Made by a program: the position numbers and the translations under genes. Under the pieces are notes generated by a model. The model was not told the origin of the DNA. It did not search any database and was given only the letters and a program-made list of their open reading frames with translations. From positions 21,923,927 to 21,987,926 of the forward strand of contig JANJXV010000024.1 of the NCBI GenBank assembly GCA_024803745.1: DNA of 64,000 bases, given 5' to 3'. This document shows, piece by piece, positions 32,941 to 45,099 of this stretch. Origin of the DNA: Megascapheus bottae. Taxonomy: Eukaryota > Chordata > Mammalia > Rodentia > Geomyidae. How positions within the stretch are numbered: the first letter of the stretch is position 1; every line of letters starts with the position of its first letter.

Positions 32941-34190
32941 TTTTATTGTAATTATTAGAAGGGTTACATTATATTCACCAGATAGAAGGTGAATTACTTC
33001 ACAAACATTGATACCCTTTCTCATGTCTCCCATTTCCCTCATCCCACCCCCACCCCTCATCTTGTTTCCCCCCTTCCCTATCCCACTTCAAATAACCAAA
33101 TACGCATATATACAGTATATCAGATAACCAGGTGAAATACTGTAGCAATATGAGATAACCAAGGGACAGCAAAAGAGATGAGAGGTAACATAGTATATTA
33201 AGGACAACAATCACTCATTATATGGTTTTTGTTTCTATATCCTGGAGGGCCTTTCATTTAGGGTCATTCTATATGTCCTTATGTATCTAGGTTTTGTTCT
33301 GTTGTAAATCTTTGCTAGGAGAGCCCAAGGTTTCTACCGATTATGACAAATGAGGGAAACCAATGAGCCTATGTTCCTTTGAGTCTGGCTTATTTCACTT
33401 AACATGATTTTTTGCTAAGTCCATTTCCTTACAAGTGGGGCAACGTCATTCTTTCTGACAGCAGAATAGAATTCCATTGTGTATAAATACCACATCTTGT
33501 TGATCCACTCATCAACTGAGGGACATCTGGGTTGGTTCCATATATTTACTATGGTAAATATTGCTGCAATGAACATCTTTGTGCTAGTGGATTTAGTATG
33601 TCCTTGTTTCTGGACGATTGGGTAAATGCCTAGTAGTGGAATTGCTGGGTCATAGGGGAGCTCTATGTTTAGTCTTTTGAGGAACTGCCATTCTGCTTTC
33701 CATAGTGGTTGAACGAGTTTACACTCCCACAACAGTGTAGTAGTGATCCCTCCTGGCCACATCCCCTCCAGTATCTGTTATTAGATTTCTTGATCCTGGC
33801 CATTCTAACTGGAGTGAGGTGGAATCTCAGAGTTGTTCTGATTTGCATTTCTTTTATGACCAGAGATGTGGAGCATTTCTTCATGTGTCTATAGGCCATT
33901 CTTATTTCTACTCCAGAGAAGACTCTCTTTAAGTCTTTGGCCCATCTTTTAATGGGCCAAATCTCTTTGGAGATTGGTTTTGGAGTGATTCAATTTTTTG
34001 AGCTGTTGATATATTTTAGATATGAGGCCTTTGTCCGTTGTATGGTTAGTGAAGATCTTCTCCCACTCTGTAGGCTTTCTAGTTAATTTGCTAGCTATGT
34101 CTTTTGTCATACAGAAGCTCTGCAGTTTAATGCAGTCCCATTTATCCAGACTTTCTCTAATTTGTTGTGTTCTTGGTCCTTATTAAGAAA
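32941..34190 (-). mobile_element. L1 fragment, ORF2 C-terminal end and 3' UTR
   Basis: On the minus strand a frame with PYDPAIPLLGIYPI, TIVNIWNQPRCPSVDEWINK and WYLYTMEFYSAVRKND is the typical C-terminal end of L1 ORF2. It is followed by the G-rich 3' UTR and a terminus at 32941. It is 5'-truncated, with several frame breaks. Confidence 0.93.
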
Positions 34191-34199
34191 GTAGGAACG

Positions 34200-35015
34200 T
34201 ATTTTTTATTACAGAATTTCTTGGTGCATGATTTCCATCTTTCATGCAAAAAGATGCTAGTACTTCAATAATGGCTCTCCAGTATCACATGTACCTGAGG
34301 CCAATGATGGTGGTAGTGTGGTGGTGGCGATGGTGAGGGTGTGATGTTATGGCATGAATAATGAGGACAATGGAGGGGTCTAGCCACCATCTCTCTGTCT
34401 ATCTAACATCTATCTACTATGTGGCTACCTGCCATTTATTTTTATACTTTATGTGTCATCTATCAAGAGAGAGATTTCATATTATACCTTATTATTATAT
34501 GTATTTCTATAAAAGAATACAAATTATGAAAAATCCATGTTTCCAAAACCAGAATATAGTCAGGTAAGAATCTGTCATAATTCAAGTCTGCAAACCAATT
34601 TAAGTCATCTTCCTCTGACATCTTTAACCAATCTAAGATTTACAGATGTTGACAATGAAATTTCAGGGATCTGTGACCTTACTAATATTTGTGTCTGTGG
34701 ATTTCAACATGGGGCTTTGTCTCTTTTGAGGAAGAAAATATTCATCTATGATTCCAAATTGGCCAAGGGATGTACAGAGATTCATAGAATTCATCAATTT
34801 AAATAGAAAAAATACATCTTTATTTTTAGTAATCTCTAATTGAGAATAAATCATTTCCTGCCATATAATGAGTAATAAGAATCATTGGAGTAATATCTGT
34901 GACAAAATCGGTAATATAGATCACAGATATTTGCATATACGTTGCATACATTGCTGCAGATATGAAAGCCATATTTTTTACATTATACAGAATAAATGTC
35001 ATTTAAAACAAAATT
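34200..35015. other. Intergenic, no gene seen
   Basis: AT-rich, no V exon or named repeat recognised. Confidence 0.5.
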
Positions 35016-35244
35016 TTTGTCCTTCATGGGGCTTGAACTCTGGACCTGGATGCTGTCCCTGAGCTCTTCAGATCAAGGCTTCCACCCAATCCCTTGAGCC
35101 ACAGCCCCACTTCCCGTTTTCTAGTGGTTAATTGGAGATAAGATTCTCATGTTCTTTAGTGTCTGGATTGGCTTTGAATCGAGATTCTCAGATCTCAGCT
35201 TCCCCAGTAGCTGGGATTACAGGTGTGAGCCACCACGCCCGGCT
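35016..35244 (-). mobile_element. B1-like plus tRNA-like dimeric SINE
   Basis: The reverse complement starts with an Alu/B1-type GGCTCACACCTGTAATCCC-like end and continues into the right monomer with GCTCAAGGGATTGG and AGTTCAAGCCCC. It is flanked by AAATGTC on both sides (34994-35000 and 35247-35253). Confidence 0.85.
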
Positions 35245-36097
35245 GTAAATGTCGTTTATTATCATCACTACTTTGAAATAATTTCACTATTCACTATTTC
35301 TATTTATTATGTATGTATTAATATAAGTTTAAAATAATATTTAAGTATCTTTACTTCAAGATAGCTGTTTCGCTTTGTTTGTACTTTTTAAATATTAATC
35401 TGCAAAGAAAGTCCTTGGGGTTTATCAGAGTGACAAGGAAAGTCATAGTAACAATAAAAAAAATAGTCCCCATTCAAGGAAGGAGATCTTAATTTTGCAA
35501 GTGTAGCTGGATACCTGAGGTCTGAACAGAAGTCTTGGAAGATACCATGCAGTAAGCATCCTTTTTCAGATTTTACCCACAGGGTTACTCTAATAATTGC
35601 CACTCTAAATCATCCTCTTCCATCCTGTCTCTCTCTGGCTCTCTCCACCACTCTCCTTCCCTTCTTCCTTCCTTGTCCTATCTTTTTCTCTCTTCTGCTT
35701 TTCTTCCAGGAAAAGACAATAACAGCTACCCAGCCATTAAATTCCAACCAAAAGTTAATCATGAAAGTATCTTTTATTACAGATTATCAGAGACAAGGTA
35801 TAAAATGCCAACATCTGCCTAAAAACAGCTCTTGTTAAGAAACATTGAATGTATGACCTTGTTTTTATTTATCTCAAGAACTCATTTCATGCAATGAATG
35901 GAGCACTCATGCAAATTCTTATTCAGTGCATGGAAATATTTTAACTGGTGCACTCCTAGGTTAATAAATATTGGTTTCTCTTTGAAATGGCATTAATTTT
36001 CTCACTCCCTGTGAATTAAAAATCCAGGCCCAGAAAATAGCGATAGAAAAAATAAATTTGGTATTGTTTATATGTTAAGAATATGTAAATTCCTTAT

Positions 36098-36150
36098 CAT
36101 CTATCTATCTATCTGCCTATCTTTTATCTATCTATCCATCTATGTATCAT
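36098..36150. repeat. (TCTA)n microsatellite
   Basis: Short imperfect ATCT/CTAT repeat. Confidence 0.85.
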
Positions 36151-36159
36151 TTCAGAAAA

Positions 36160-36290
36160 AACCTCAATACTCTAATTTGCAGATGACAAAGTCAAGTCAA
36201 AGTGAGGGTAAATAATTTCACCAAGGTTACATAGCTGGTAGACAGCAGAGTGAGAGTTCATGTTCTTGCCATCATCCAAACCCTGGCTCT
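36160..36290 (+). mobile_element. MIR-type ancient SINE
   Basis: AATTTGCAGATGACAAAGTC, then GGTAAATAATTTCACCAAGG and TTACATAGCTGGTAGACAGC, the usual 3' part of MIR. Confidence 0.7.
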
Positions 36291-37039
36291 AGTCTCCAAC
36301 AGGTAGCTGAGATCCTCTGTTAAAACGACAGAAGTAGCTCTACCTCATCTACATTACAAATGATGGAGAGAATACATTTTATGAAACTGCACATTCAAAC
36401 TGTGTTTGGATTGTCCTCATCTCCACAATATTTGTCAGAAAAGCAAGACAGTCCACTGACCCTGAAATCTTCAGATGTTTATTTTTCCTCACTCATTACA
36501 GCCAGTACAGAGGCACACGGCTTTCTGACTTTGACTCTGACCAGAAAATACAGCATTTCATCTCCTCTGTATGGGTCCTTGTATCATTTAGAAGTGATAT
36601 AAAGAACTTTTGCAAGCAGAAGTGAAGGTGTGAGGGAGCTGGCTCTCTCTGAGTCCTATCTCACTAGTAGAAATACCAGCAATGACATATTCTTGTAGCA
36701 ATGGTAGGCTTTACATATTGAACAGGGGCATCTCTCAAGACATGGTGTATATACGTAACGATCTTGAAAGATTATCACTAAAGCATTGATTGTGCGATTA
36801 TTATCTACAAGAAGTATACTTATTACAGAAAAATAGGAATAAAACACGTTTAAATGAATCAAACATCAAGCAGTTATATTTCCGGGTGAGATTAAAAGCA
36901 TCCTCCTCCCTCATGAAATGCGTTTCTTCATATTTGCAGCAGTGGAGTGAGGATGATGGTTCCTCAAGGGGCTCACCTCACAGGAAGTACGTTGATGGAG
37001 ACATGAGTCACCTCACCCTCTTGCTGCAGTGCTGTGACC

Positions 37040-37499
37040 ATGGGCTGCAGGCTTCTCTGCTGTCTAGTCCTTTGTCTCTTGGAAGTAGGTGAGTCCTGAG
37101 CCTAAAAGAACAGCCTTTGCCCCGGGCTTGCCGTCCACAGACCCAAGCTTTATTCCTCATTGCTCTCCCTCTTGAGCACTCTCCTCTTCCTTTTCTTCCA
37201 GGCCCTTTGGATGCTGAAGTTGTACAGGATCCAAGACATCTGGTTAAAGGAAAGGGCCAGAACGCAAAGATGGATTGTACCGCCAAACAAGGACATACTG
37301 CTCTTTACTGGTATCAGCAAAAAAAGGACAAGGGGATTCAGCTGTTGTTTTACCTTTTGAATAACCAAGTTCTTGAAGAAACAGATACAGCCAAGGGGCA
37401 CTTCTCGGCTAAATGTCCCCCAGGTTCCCGCTGCCACTTGGAAGTCCTGTCACCTGAATTAGGAGACTCAGCACTGTATCTGTGTGCCAGCAGTCAATC
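37040..37499 (+). CDS. TRBV23: TRBV23-like V segment 1, intact
   Basis: The leader exon 37040-37088 (MGCRLLCCLVLCLLEV plus a split codon) has donor GTGAGT, and the V exon is 37202-37499 after TTTTCTTCCAG. The domain runs PLDAEVVQDPRHLVKGKGQ, Cys23 in KMDCTAKQGH, Trp41 in LYWYQQ, VLEETDTAKGHFSAKCP and Cys104 in YLCASSQ. HLVKGKGQ, KMDCT and the FR3 C-x6-C pair (CPPGSRCHLEVL) place it with TRBV23. It is the first of three tandem copies. No lesion is seen; human TRBV23-1 is not fully functional, so an intact form is of interest. Confidence 0.9.
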
Positions 37500-37538
37500 C
37501 ACAGCCCCACAAGCTTCCTTCCTCTCAGTGCATAAACC
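37500..37538 (+). other. 23-RSS of TRBV23-like gene 1
   Basis: The heptamer is CACAGCC, the spacer 23 bases and the nonamer GCATAAACC. Confidence 0.87.
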
Positions 37539-37599
37539 CATCATGGACCCTATTCAGGAAGCAGGTGATGGGGCAGGTTGGTAGAAAGCAACAGAAATG

Positions 37600-38850
37600 A
37601 ACTGTAGCTGGTAATATTAGCTCTAGCATGATGGAATTTCATAGACAGTTACAGGGTGTTTGGCAGCCAAGAGAGTTGGGCTGACAATTCTGGTATAGCC
37701 CTGCTTGGCCCAGAGCTGGAGTGTCTGTCCTCTTCGCTCTCATTTTTTCCTATTTTGTTTCATTCTTTTCTCTGTGTGTAAACCATCTTTCTCCCATTTT
37801 CCTAGTCCTCAGTGCGAGAATAAAATATTTACGAGAATATAAAATTGGTTGCTTGGTCTACCATACTGATCAAGATTACCCTGGCTCTCTCTAGACCCAG
37901 GTTTAAAATCTCAGGAGAAAGAACGATTCAGTTGTGACTTCATGGAATACCCAACTGTACTTGTGTATTTATGTGTTTAAGAAATCACACGAATGATGGT
38001 GTATTATAGATACCACTCCGTTCAAAGTGACTAGAACCTTCCATTTTCAAGTCTTCCGTCATGGGCTCCGATTTAAGTAAGGCAGTTAGTTCTCTGTAAA
38101 TCCTTCTGAACACACACTTTTTCCCAGAATCCTGACAACAATGACACACTCGTACTTATTAATCCAGAGCACATATGCTTACCTCACAGGTTTATACACA
38201 CAACAACATTAATAATGTTGAGATGTAAACAAGTACATTTATATGTTATTTATCTACATACCATCAGTGGACTCTTCAAATTTGTTTTTTCAGTCTACAG
38301 TTTCACATAAACATGTCTAAGTCTTCTTACCCTAACCTATACCTTCTTAGGACATATGTTGGAGGTCTAAATTTTTATCAGTCTAGCACTATAAATAGAT
38401 TAAAACACTTATTTTCTCTCCCCCCTCCCCCTCTTACAAACCTCTGTCTGTCTCTCTTAAGATATTCTTAGCATTTACCATGGAGATGCAGATGAAGACT
38501 GAGAGAGACAGAGAGAGATAGAGATCTCAAAATGTGGTCATTGACTAGCATACTATGAAGTGTTTACTTCAGTACCTAGTTTGTTTTTTAGCTTTCCAAA
38601 ATATGTGTGTACAGTTAGTTTTAGTGAAAATGCATATAAAATGTTAAAAGTGAATAAATTATCGGTCTTGCTTATTTTATCACTTTCTGAAATCACATAT
38701 CTATGTATATATATTACTCTTAAGTAAATAAATGAAGTGTTAAACAGCTCTATGCTTTCTGTTAGAACAAAAGCTTTCTCCCTGATATCATGAAGGGTCT
38801 TCACCAGCAGCATGAAGCAGGAACGTGGTGGTGTTGACTCTCAGGGGATT
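37600..38850. other. Spacer between TRBV23-like genes 1 and 2
   Basis: No gene seen. Blocks such as GTTTAAAATCTCAGGAGAAAG and the stretch near 38290-38370 have diverged counterparts after gene 2 (39620 and 39905-39985), showing that flanks were duplicated with the genes. Confidence 0.6.
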
Positions 38851-38860
38851 GCGTCACAGG
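38851..38860 (+). promoter_or_regulatory. CRE-like site upstream of TRBV23-like gene 2
   Basis: TTGCGTCACAGG overlaps this position, about 60 bp upstream of the ATG. It is a half-match to the CRE-type V-beta promoter element. Confidence 0.35.
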
Positions 38861-38915
38861 AAGCTTGGTGTTGAGGAATGGGAAGGCATCATCCCTCGGT
38901 TACTTCAGTGTGACC

Positions 38916-39364
38916 ATGGGCTCTGGGCTTCTCTGTTTTGTAGTCCTTTGTCTCTTGGGAGCAGGTGAGTCCTGAGTACAGAAGAAAACTCTTTCTCCTA
39001 TGCTTTCCTAAGCTCAGAAACAAGTACTTTGCCTTGTGTCAGACCCTTTGCCTTCCTCTCTTCCAGTTTCTTTGGATGCCAAAGTTACCCAGACCCCAAG
39101 ATACCTGGTAAAGGAGAAAGGACAGAGAGCAGAGATGGATTGCACCCCCAAACAAGGACATGCTTATGTTTATTGGTATCAACAGAATCAGAAGCAAGAG
39201 TTTAAGTTTTTGTTGTACTTTCAGAATAGTGAACTTCTGCAAGACACAGACACAGCCAAGGGGCGATTTTCAGCAAAATGCCCCCCCAACCTCCCCTGCA
39301 CCCTGGAAATCCCATCCTGTGAACAAGGAGACGCAGCCCTGTACCTGTGTGCCAGCAGCCAGGC
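38916..39364 (+). CDS. TRBV23: TRBV23-like V segment 2, intact
   Basis: The leader exon 38916-38964 ([16 protein letters not shown] plus a split codon) has donor GTGAGT, and the V exon is 39067-39364 after CTCTTCCAG. The domain runs SLDAKVTQTPRYLVKEKGQ, Cys23 in EMDCTPKQGH, Trp41 in VYWYQQNQKQEFKFLLYFQN, LLQDTDTAKGRFSAKCP and Cys104 in YLCASSQ. YWYQQNQ and MDCTP.KGH-like motifs are the closest to human TRBV23. FR3 holds the pair CPPNLPC and a further unpaired Cys (PSCEQGD). No lesion; good RSS. Confidence 0.92.
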
Positions 39365-39403
39365 CACAGCATTTCAAGGCTCCTTTTTCCCCATGCACAA
39401 ACC
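39365..39403 (+). other. 23-RSS of TRBV23-like gene 2
   Basis: The heptamer is CACAGCA, the spacer 23 bases and the nonamer GCACAAACC. Confidence 0.9.
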
Positions 39404-40369
39404 CACTGCACGCCCGACTCAGGAAGCTGGTTGTGTGCTCCACCGGAAATGACAGCAGAGAACTGGCTCTGCACAATCCACAGTGAGATTTCATACAAGG
39501 CTAGATCTCCCTTCATTGGGCTCTCAGGGTGAGAGTAAGAGTTTCACTAAAAATCATCAATCCATTGACACTGGAACACGGTACTCATACAGATCAGACT
39601 GATCTTTCTACCCCTAGGTTTAAAACCTCAATAGAAAGCGTATAGAAAATTACATCGATGACATTAGGTTTTGTTCCAAGTCTGCTTCTTAGATTTTCCC
39701 CCTAACTCAAAGTGAGTGGAAAATTCATTGTGTCTCTCTGAGTAACACTCCTAATCCAGATTCTCAGAGAACACACACAATGTTCCTCCAGTTCTTGTCA
39801 ACGTTAAAACATGCAGCCCAGCATGGATTTGCATAATCACTTTTTAGTGATTTGAGTCATCCATTGCTTTATGTGAATAAATACCACCATGGGGCTCTTC
39901 AAAATTATAAGCCTGCAGTCTTACACTTAGTGCATCAAGTTTCCTCTCATACCTACACTGCATATCTATTCAGGACATAACCAGAGCTGTCTTTTACTGC
40001 CAATTTAGCAGTGTGAGTAGATTCGAAACAGTCTGCTCTCTCTCATTCTCCCCCAAGACATCAGCAGTAATTAACATAAAGATACACTTGACTGTTTAAG
40101 AAAGAAATACAAGAATTTGATGGGAAATGAGAAAGAGATAGATTAAAAATGGAGAGAGATCTAGAAAGGATATTCTCAATGTATCAACCATGTAATCATT
40201 GACCAGAAATCACATCAGGTTTTAATTTATTATATTTTTATATTTATAACTACATTATATTTATTTTAGAACTCTAAATCTTTTAGGATAATGTGCTTGA
40301 AAAGAGATCATGTCACAGGGAGCTTGCTGATGGGGAATGAAAACAAATCACCCCTTCTACTGGCTTTTG

Positions 40370-40979
40370 TTTCTAGCCTCTTCTGCTGCGTAGATCTCTG
40401 CCTCTCAGGAACAGATGAGTTCTGAGCACAAAAAGAATTTCTGTGTTCTGGGCTTTCCAGTCAAAGATCCAAGCTTTGTATTTTCCGGGTCAGGATCTCC
40501 CATGAGTTTTGTCGTTAGTTTGTTTTCCTCTCTTCTAGCCTTTTTGGATGCCTACGTTATACAGATTCCAAGGCATCTGGTCCAAGGGAAAAGACAGAAA
40601 ACAAAGATGATTGCATCTCTAAACTGACACAATTTTGTTTTGTTGATATCAGCAGTACCAGAATAAAGAGATTCTGTTGATTTCCTTCCAAAGTCAGCAA
40701 ATTCTTCTGTGTGTGGTTGTGGGGTAGTATGAGGTTGGGAGAGAAGGAGTCCTGGGACTTAAACTGGCTTTGAACCAGGATCTTCATATCTCAGCTTCCT
40801 GAGTAGCTAGGGTCACAGGTGTCATCCACTGGCACCTGGCTTGAAAGTCAGCAACTTGTTGAACAGACATGGCCAAGGATAGATTCTCAGCAAAATGCCC
40901 CATTCCCCAATTCTCCTGCAGGTTGGAAGTTACTTCCTCTGAACCAGGAAACAGCCGTGTACCTGTGTGCTGGCAGCAC
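40370..40979 (+). pseudogene. TRBV23: TRBV23-like V segment 3, broken by SINE
   Basis: A leader relic is visible at about 40372-40415 without ATG, and its donor is ATGAGT instead of GTGAGT. The V exon starts at 40539 (FLDAYVIQIPRHLVQGKRQ). One base is lost before Cys23 (AAGATGATTGCATC), leading to a stop. The exon is split by a minus-strand SINE at 40701-40843 flanked by AAAGTCAGCAA. After it come ATGGCCAAGGATAGATTCTC and an FR3 end, ACCTGTGTGCTGGCAGC. The heptamer position reads TTCAGTG, so the RSS is dead too. Confidence 0.92.
40701..40843 (-). mobile_element. B1-like SINE inside a V exon
   Basis: The reverse complement begins GCCAGGTGCCAGTGGATGAC and CCTAGCTACTCAGGAAGCTG, the B1-like left monomer seen at 48559. 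Perfect 11-bp target duplications AAAGTCAGCAA lie at 40690-40700 and 40844-40854. Confidence 0.9.
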
Positions 40980-41990
40980 TTCAGTGTCCTTCCCTACCCT
41001 CCACTCCCAATCCAGTGCACAAAACCATCACAGACCCAGCTAAAGAAGCAGGCGATGCAGCAGGTTAGAAGTAACAGCCATTAAATGAAGCTAGCTGAAT
41101 GTTTTGTTTGAACTTATTTCACAGTGATTCATTATTGATATCATTAAAATTGGTATTATTTTCTGCCATTTATTTTTTCAATTTCTTGCAATGAATTGAT
41201 TTTTTTAAACTCTATTTTTTGGTGACTTACTAAATCCTTTAGTTATGTCCAGTTGTTATTCAGAAATTCCTTAGGGTCTTCTATAGACAACCATGTAATC
41301 TGACCAGTGCTTTTGCCTGGCCCTTTTCAAGATTTTCAAATTCACTTCAATTTCAGAATTTATCATGCAGGTTCAGATCTCCAGTACAATGTTGAAAAAC
41401 AGTCCTGTGAAATATCACAGCTGCTTCCTTGCCTCTTCTTTGTTGTAAAATTTTGTAAGCAACTTTGATCTCATTGAGAAAGGGCTTGTCTAAGATACTA
41501 GTAAAACATTGTAAAAATGTTTCTCTGCCCATATTTATGGGGTCAAATGATTTCTTCTCATCACTTTTCTGATGAAGTGTACTGACTTCTGAATGCTAAA
41601 CCATTTCCTACAAGATCAAATACAATGCTGGCTTTAATAGTATTTTTCAATAATAGTTCTCCAACATCCCCCCATCTCTATTCAGTTCCTGCTGGCAGCC
41701 CCTTATCCTGCCTGGCCCCTCACAGTTTCTTTGACCTCTAATCAAGATCATTACTTATTTGTATTTATGTAAGAACAAACTTTCTTATTTTCTAAAACGT
41801 CATCCTAAGTAAATATAGTTGTCATTTAGTGGAACTCAGAAGTAGAAGTACCAGAAAATGTGATCTATAAAGTTCATCAATCCTCCATCTACCATCTCAC
41901 ACTTTGGTCTCTGTTCAAATAAATTTTAATCTACAAGAGTGAGTAGCTTCACATTATTATCCGTGTGTACTAAATTAAAAAATAATTCTC

Positions 41991-42182
41991 GGGGCTGGGA
42001 GTTTGGCCTAGTGGTTGAGTGCTTGCCTAGCATGCACAAAGACCCAGGTTCGATTCCTCTGTATCACATACACAGAAAAAATGCCAGAAGTGGTGCTGAG
42101 GCTCAAGTGGTAGAGCTCTAGCCTTGAGAAAGTCCAAGGACAGTGCTCAGGCCCTGAGCTCAAGCCCAGGACTGGCAAAAAA
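41991..42182 (+). mobile_element. Dimeric ID-type SINE
   Basis: GGGGCTGGGAGTTTGGCCTA through the ID monomer, then the right monomer (GGCTCAAGTGGTAGAGCTCT, GCCCTGAGCTCAAGCCC) and an A tail. AATTCTC flanks both ends. Confidence 0.92.
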
Positions 42183-42839
42183 AATTCTCTCTGCCAAAAA
42201 TGTGACCAAAGCTAGGAGCATAGGGATATCCTCTTTCTAGTCAGTGACTCTCCCTGTTCTTCCTCAGTGAGCACTCTCCTTGGAGCGTAAAGTCCAAGTA
42301 CAGCAATAATTAATCAAGGACTTTCATAGCTTGCTGTAAAAGTCTGGCTCAGATCCAAGCTATGAGCTTCATCAGGTGCTTTGATTTCTTGCCATAGAAA
42401 TTCTGATTATTTCAGTCAGAAATCCACAAGACCAACTGACTGTTCACAAAGAGAGAAGCAACACATTCTGTTTTCTGCCTGCTTTTGTCTGCAAAGAAGC
42501 ATGTGTTTTTTGTTATTGTCCTCTGTTTCATTGTAGGTTCTCTCTCATCTAATTTTCCCTTTCAAAACAAAGACAGCTTTCTCATGAGTTTCATTCTCTG
42601 CTTCCCATGAACACTTTGTCAATAATCTCCTCTGTGTAGAAATTCTCTCTGAAATCATTAACGATCCAATGTAGTTATATTCTGGCTGATCTCCATTAGA
42701 CTTTCTGAGTATGTTCCCTTTGTCTCCTGTTTCGTTTATTATATTTTCCCCCTCAGCTTTCCTGTATACCATCATGACACTTTCTTTCATAACTTATATA
42801 CTGACAAAAGTCATCTGTCCATGGACATTGCAAACTGAT

Positions 42840-43010
42840 TTCAATTCATGATGAAATAAGGATGCTAGATCTAACCAGCACCATCTAGGCCACATGGTAG
42901 ACGATAGGGAATTAGGTTTAACAGGTATCATCTTGTCTTCATGCTGGGGGAAGATGAAGTCCCACCCCCAGGTGACAGGCATGCATGAATTCCTAGAGGT
43001 AAGGGTAGGA
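42840..43010 (-). repeat. LTR-like repeat, inverted relative to 51880-52080
   Basis: The reverse complement shares GGTGGGACTTC, ATGAAGACAAGATG, CCAGTTAAAC/CCTGTTAAAC, CCCTATC, ACCATGTGGC/ACCACATGGC and AAGATGGTG-type blocks in the same order with 51880-52080. This indicates a dispersed element of unknown family. Confidence 0.7.
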
Positions 43011-43227
43011 ATCTGGATAATGGGTTACCGGACTTGTCAGTGCTGTGCCTTGAACTTTCCAGACTCTCAAGCTCCCTGTGACCCAGCCCCCTGTCCCTGA
43101 CACTATTTAGACCTGGACAAGTTCAGATATCATTCATGTCTCCTGGCTTTCCTCCAGTCACCTTGGCATCCACTCCAGCTCATCATTGCAGTTGATCTGG
43201 TTTGTTGTAATTTTTTCTTTTTTTTTT

Positions 43228-43407
43228 TTGCCAGTCCTGGGCTTGAGCTCAGGGCCTGAGCACTGGACTTTCTCAAGGCTAGAGCTCTACCACTTGAGCC
43301 TCAGCACCACTTCTGGCTTTTTTCTATGTATGTGGTACCGAGGAATCGAACCCGGGTCTTCATGCATGCTAGGCAAGCACTTTGACCACTAGGCCAAACT
43401 CCCGGCC
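43228..43407 (-). mobile_element. Dimeric ID-type SINE with long target duplication
   Basis: A minus-strand copy. TGTTGTAATTTTTTCTTT occurs at 43203 and again at 43408, immediately outside the element. Confidence 0.93.
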
Positions 43408-44762
43408 TGTTGTAATTTTTTCTTTTTGCTCTTTCCTTACTTTCCTAATCTCACAGCTCAGTTTTCTAACAGTCTCCAATAAAGACTCCCAATTTGACTT
43501 CTCAAAATGGCTTCTCTGTTTCTCACCTACCCAGTTCCTGTACAGCAATGGGAAACTCAAACACAACGAGTTCATTTATTGTCTCCTCACCTTTCCATGC
43601 CAACATTCTGGACGCATTGTAGTTCTGCTTAGTAACTGAATGACCAGTCTAGACCTCCTGTTCGAAAGCGCTCACAATATATTCTAGTGCTATATTTCAC
43701 ATTGCCATAGTCTATCAGGAAAAAAAGGGAAGGAGTGAGGATCAGCAATGATCTTTACTGTCTCAGGAGGGACTGAAGCTTGGAGGGCTGTGGAATTATT
43801 CTGTCTACTTACCATAGAGGCATATCATCATTAGACATGGCTTCTTTGGGAAGAGGTTGTGTACTTGATATGTTCAGCCATGATGATTCATGAAGACCAA
43901 TGCACAGAGCCTCATCAAATTCTCCCTCTTCCTTCCTATCTCATAGCACATACTCAGGATAGGCGCTCATAGATTATCTATTTCCTAGCACCACTTCTAG
44001 CAATGCAAGATTCTTGTCGCTGGTCTACCAGACTCTCAGTTCTTCAGCTTTACTGTCTGACGCCTGGCCACCAGCACAGTCATGTCTATCCAACACTCTG
44101 AACCCAGCACATGAAGCTTATGAAAGCCTATGAACTGTGCTCCAGATCTTGAAATCTTGCCACATCTTCCAAATTTCTCCAGCACTTTAGATTCTCACTA
44201 GTTGAGCATTTTATACTTACTTTAATAGGACAAGTGGAATTGCACAGTAGTATTTTTGCAAAAGCTTCCTCTTATGTCTGAGTTTGTTACTTCTTGAGTT
44301 CTAGTTCTATATTTATCTTCATTAAAGATATAAAATTTTTATAAAATAGAAGATTATCTAAAAGGTTTTCTGGCCCTTAACGATAGAGAAGATCAAGCTG
44401 TTCCCTTTTGAGGAATACATTGCCAAACTACTGTGGTTACTTTTTATAATTCTTTTTTTAAAAAACTGGTTCATCACAATACTATATGTTCTTTAGATGA
44501 AGTGTGATTATCTCTAATTTTATATCCGTGGAACATTAGTACAATTTGTAGCTTAGTGAAAACATGATGAAAGAAGGCATGAGAGGGAGTTGGGTGGGAA
44601 GAAAGAGGGAGGTGGGCTCAAATATGTCTTCAAGTAGATCTTCAGGATTTTCTTCCAAGAAACATGCTTTCTGAAGTCTGGTGCCTATCTATATAAGTAC
44701 TCTACACCTCCCACCAACAAGTCTTTTAAAATAAATAAAACATATTTGGTTAGCACAGACTT

Positions 44763-44777
44763 GGAGAGGGAGGGAGG

Positions 44778-44851
<74 letters not shown>

Positions 44852-44955
44852 CACACAGAGAAAGAGACAGGGAGACAGAGAGACAGAGACAGAGAGACAG
44901 AGACAGAGACAGAGGAGGGGGAGGGAGAGAGACAGAGACAGAGAGAGAAAGAGAG
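44763..44955. repeat. (GA)n microsatellite with GACAGA variants
   Basis: (GGGA)n, then about 50 bases of pure (GA)n, then (GACAGA)n, about 190 bases in total, all purine except for the C of GACA and CACA units. Confidence 0.96.
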
Positions 44956-45099
44956 TACTTTACTAGACAAAAAAGATACGTGTTTAGACTTATCATATAA
45001 TGATATCTTATAGATTGAGACCTAGGGCAACGTAAACCACATTCTAAACATACATATGAGCATGCTGTAAGAGAAATAAAAGCTGTTCCCTGAACAGAT

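Noticed and set aside
33415..33762. 115-codon minus-strand frame that looks protein-coding
   Set aside because: It is the C-terminal piece of L1 ORF2, a retrotransposon relic rather than a host gene.
41991..42182. tRNA-like sequence with A and B boxes
   Set aside because: It is the tRNA-derived monomer of a SINE repeated many times. No intact cloverleaf or standalone tRNA gene was found in the window.
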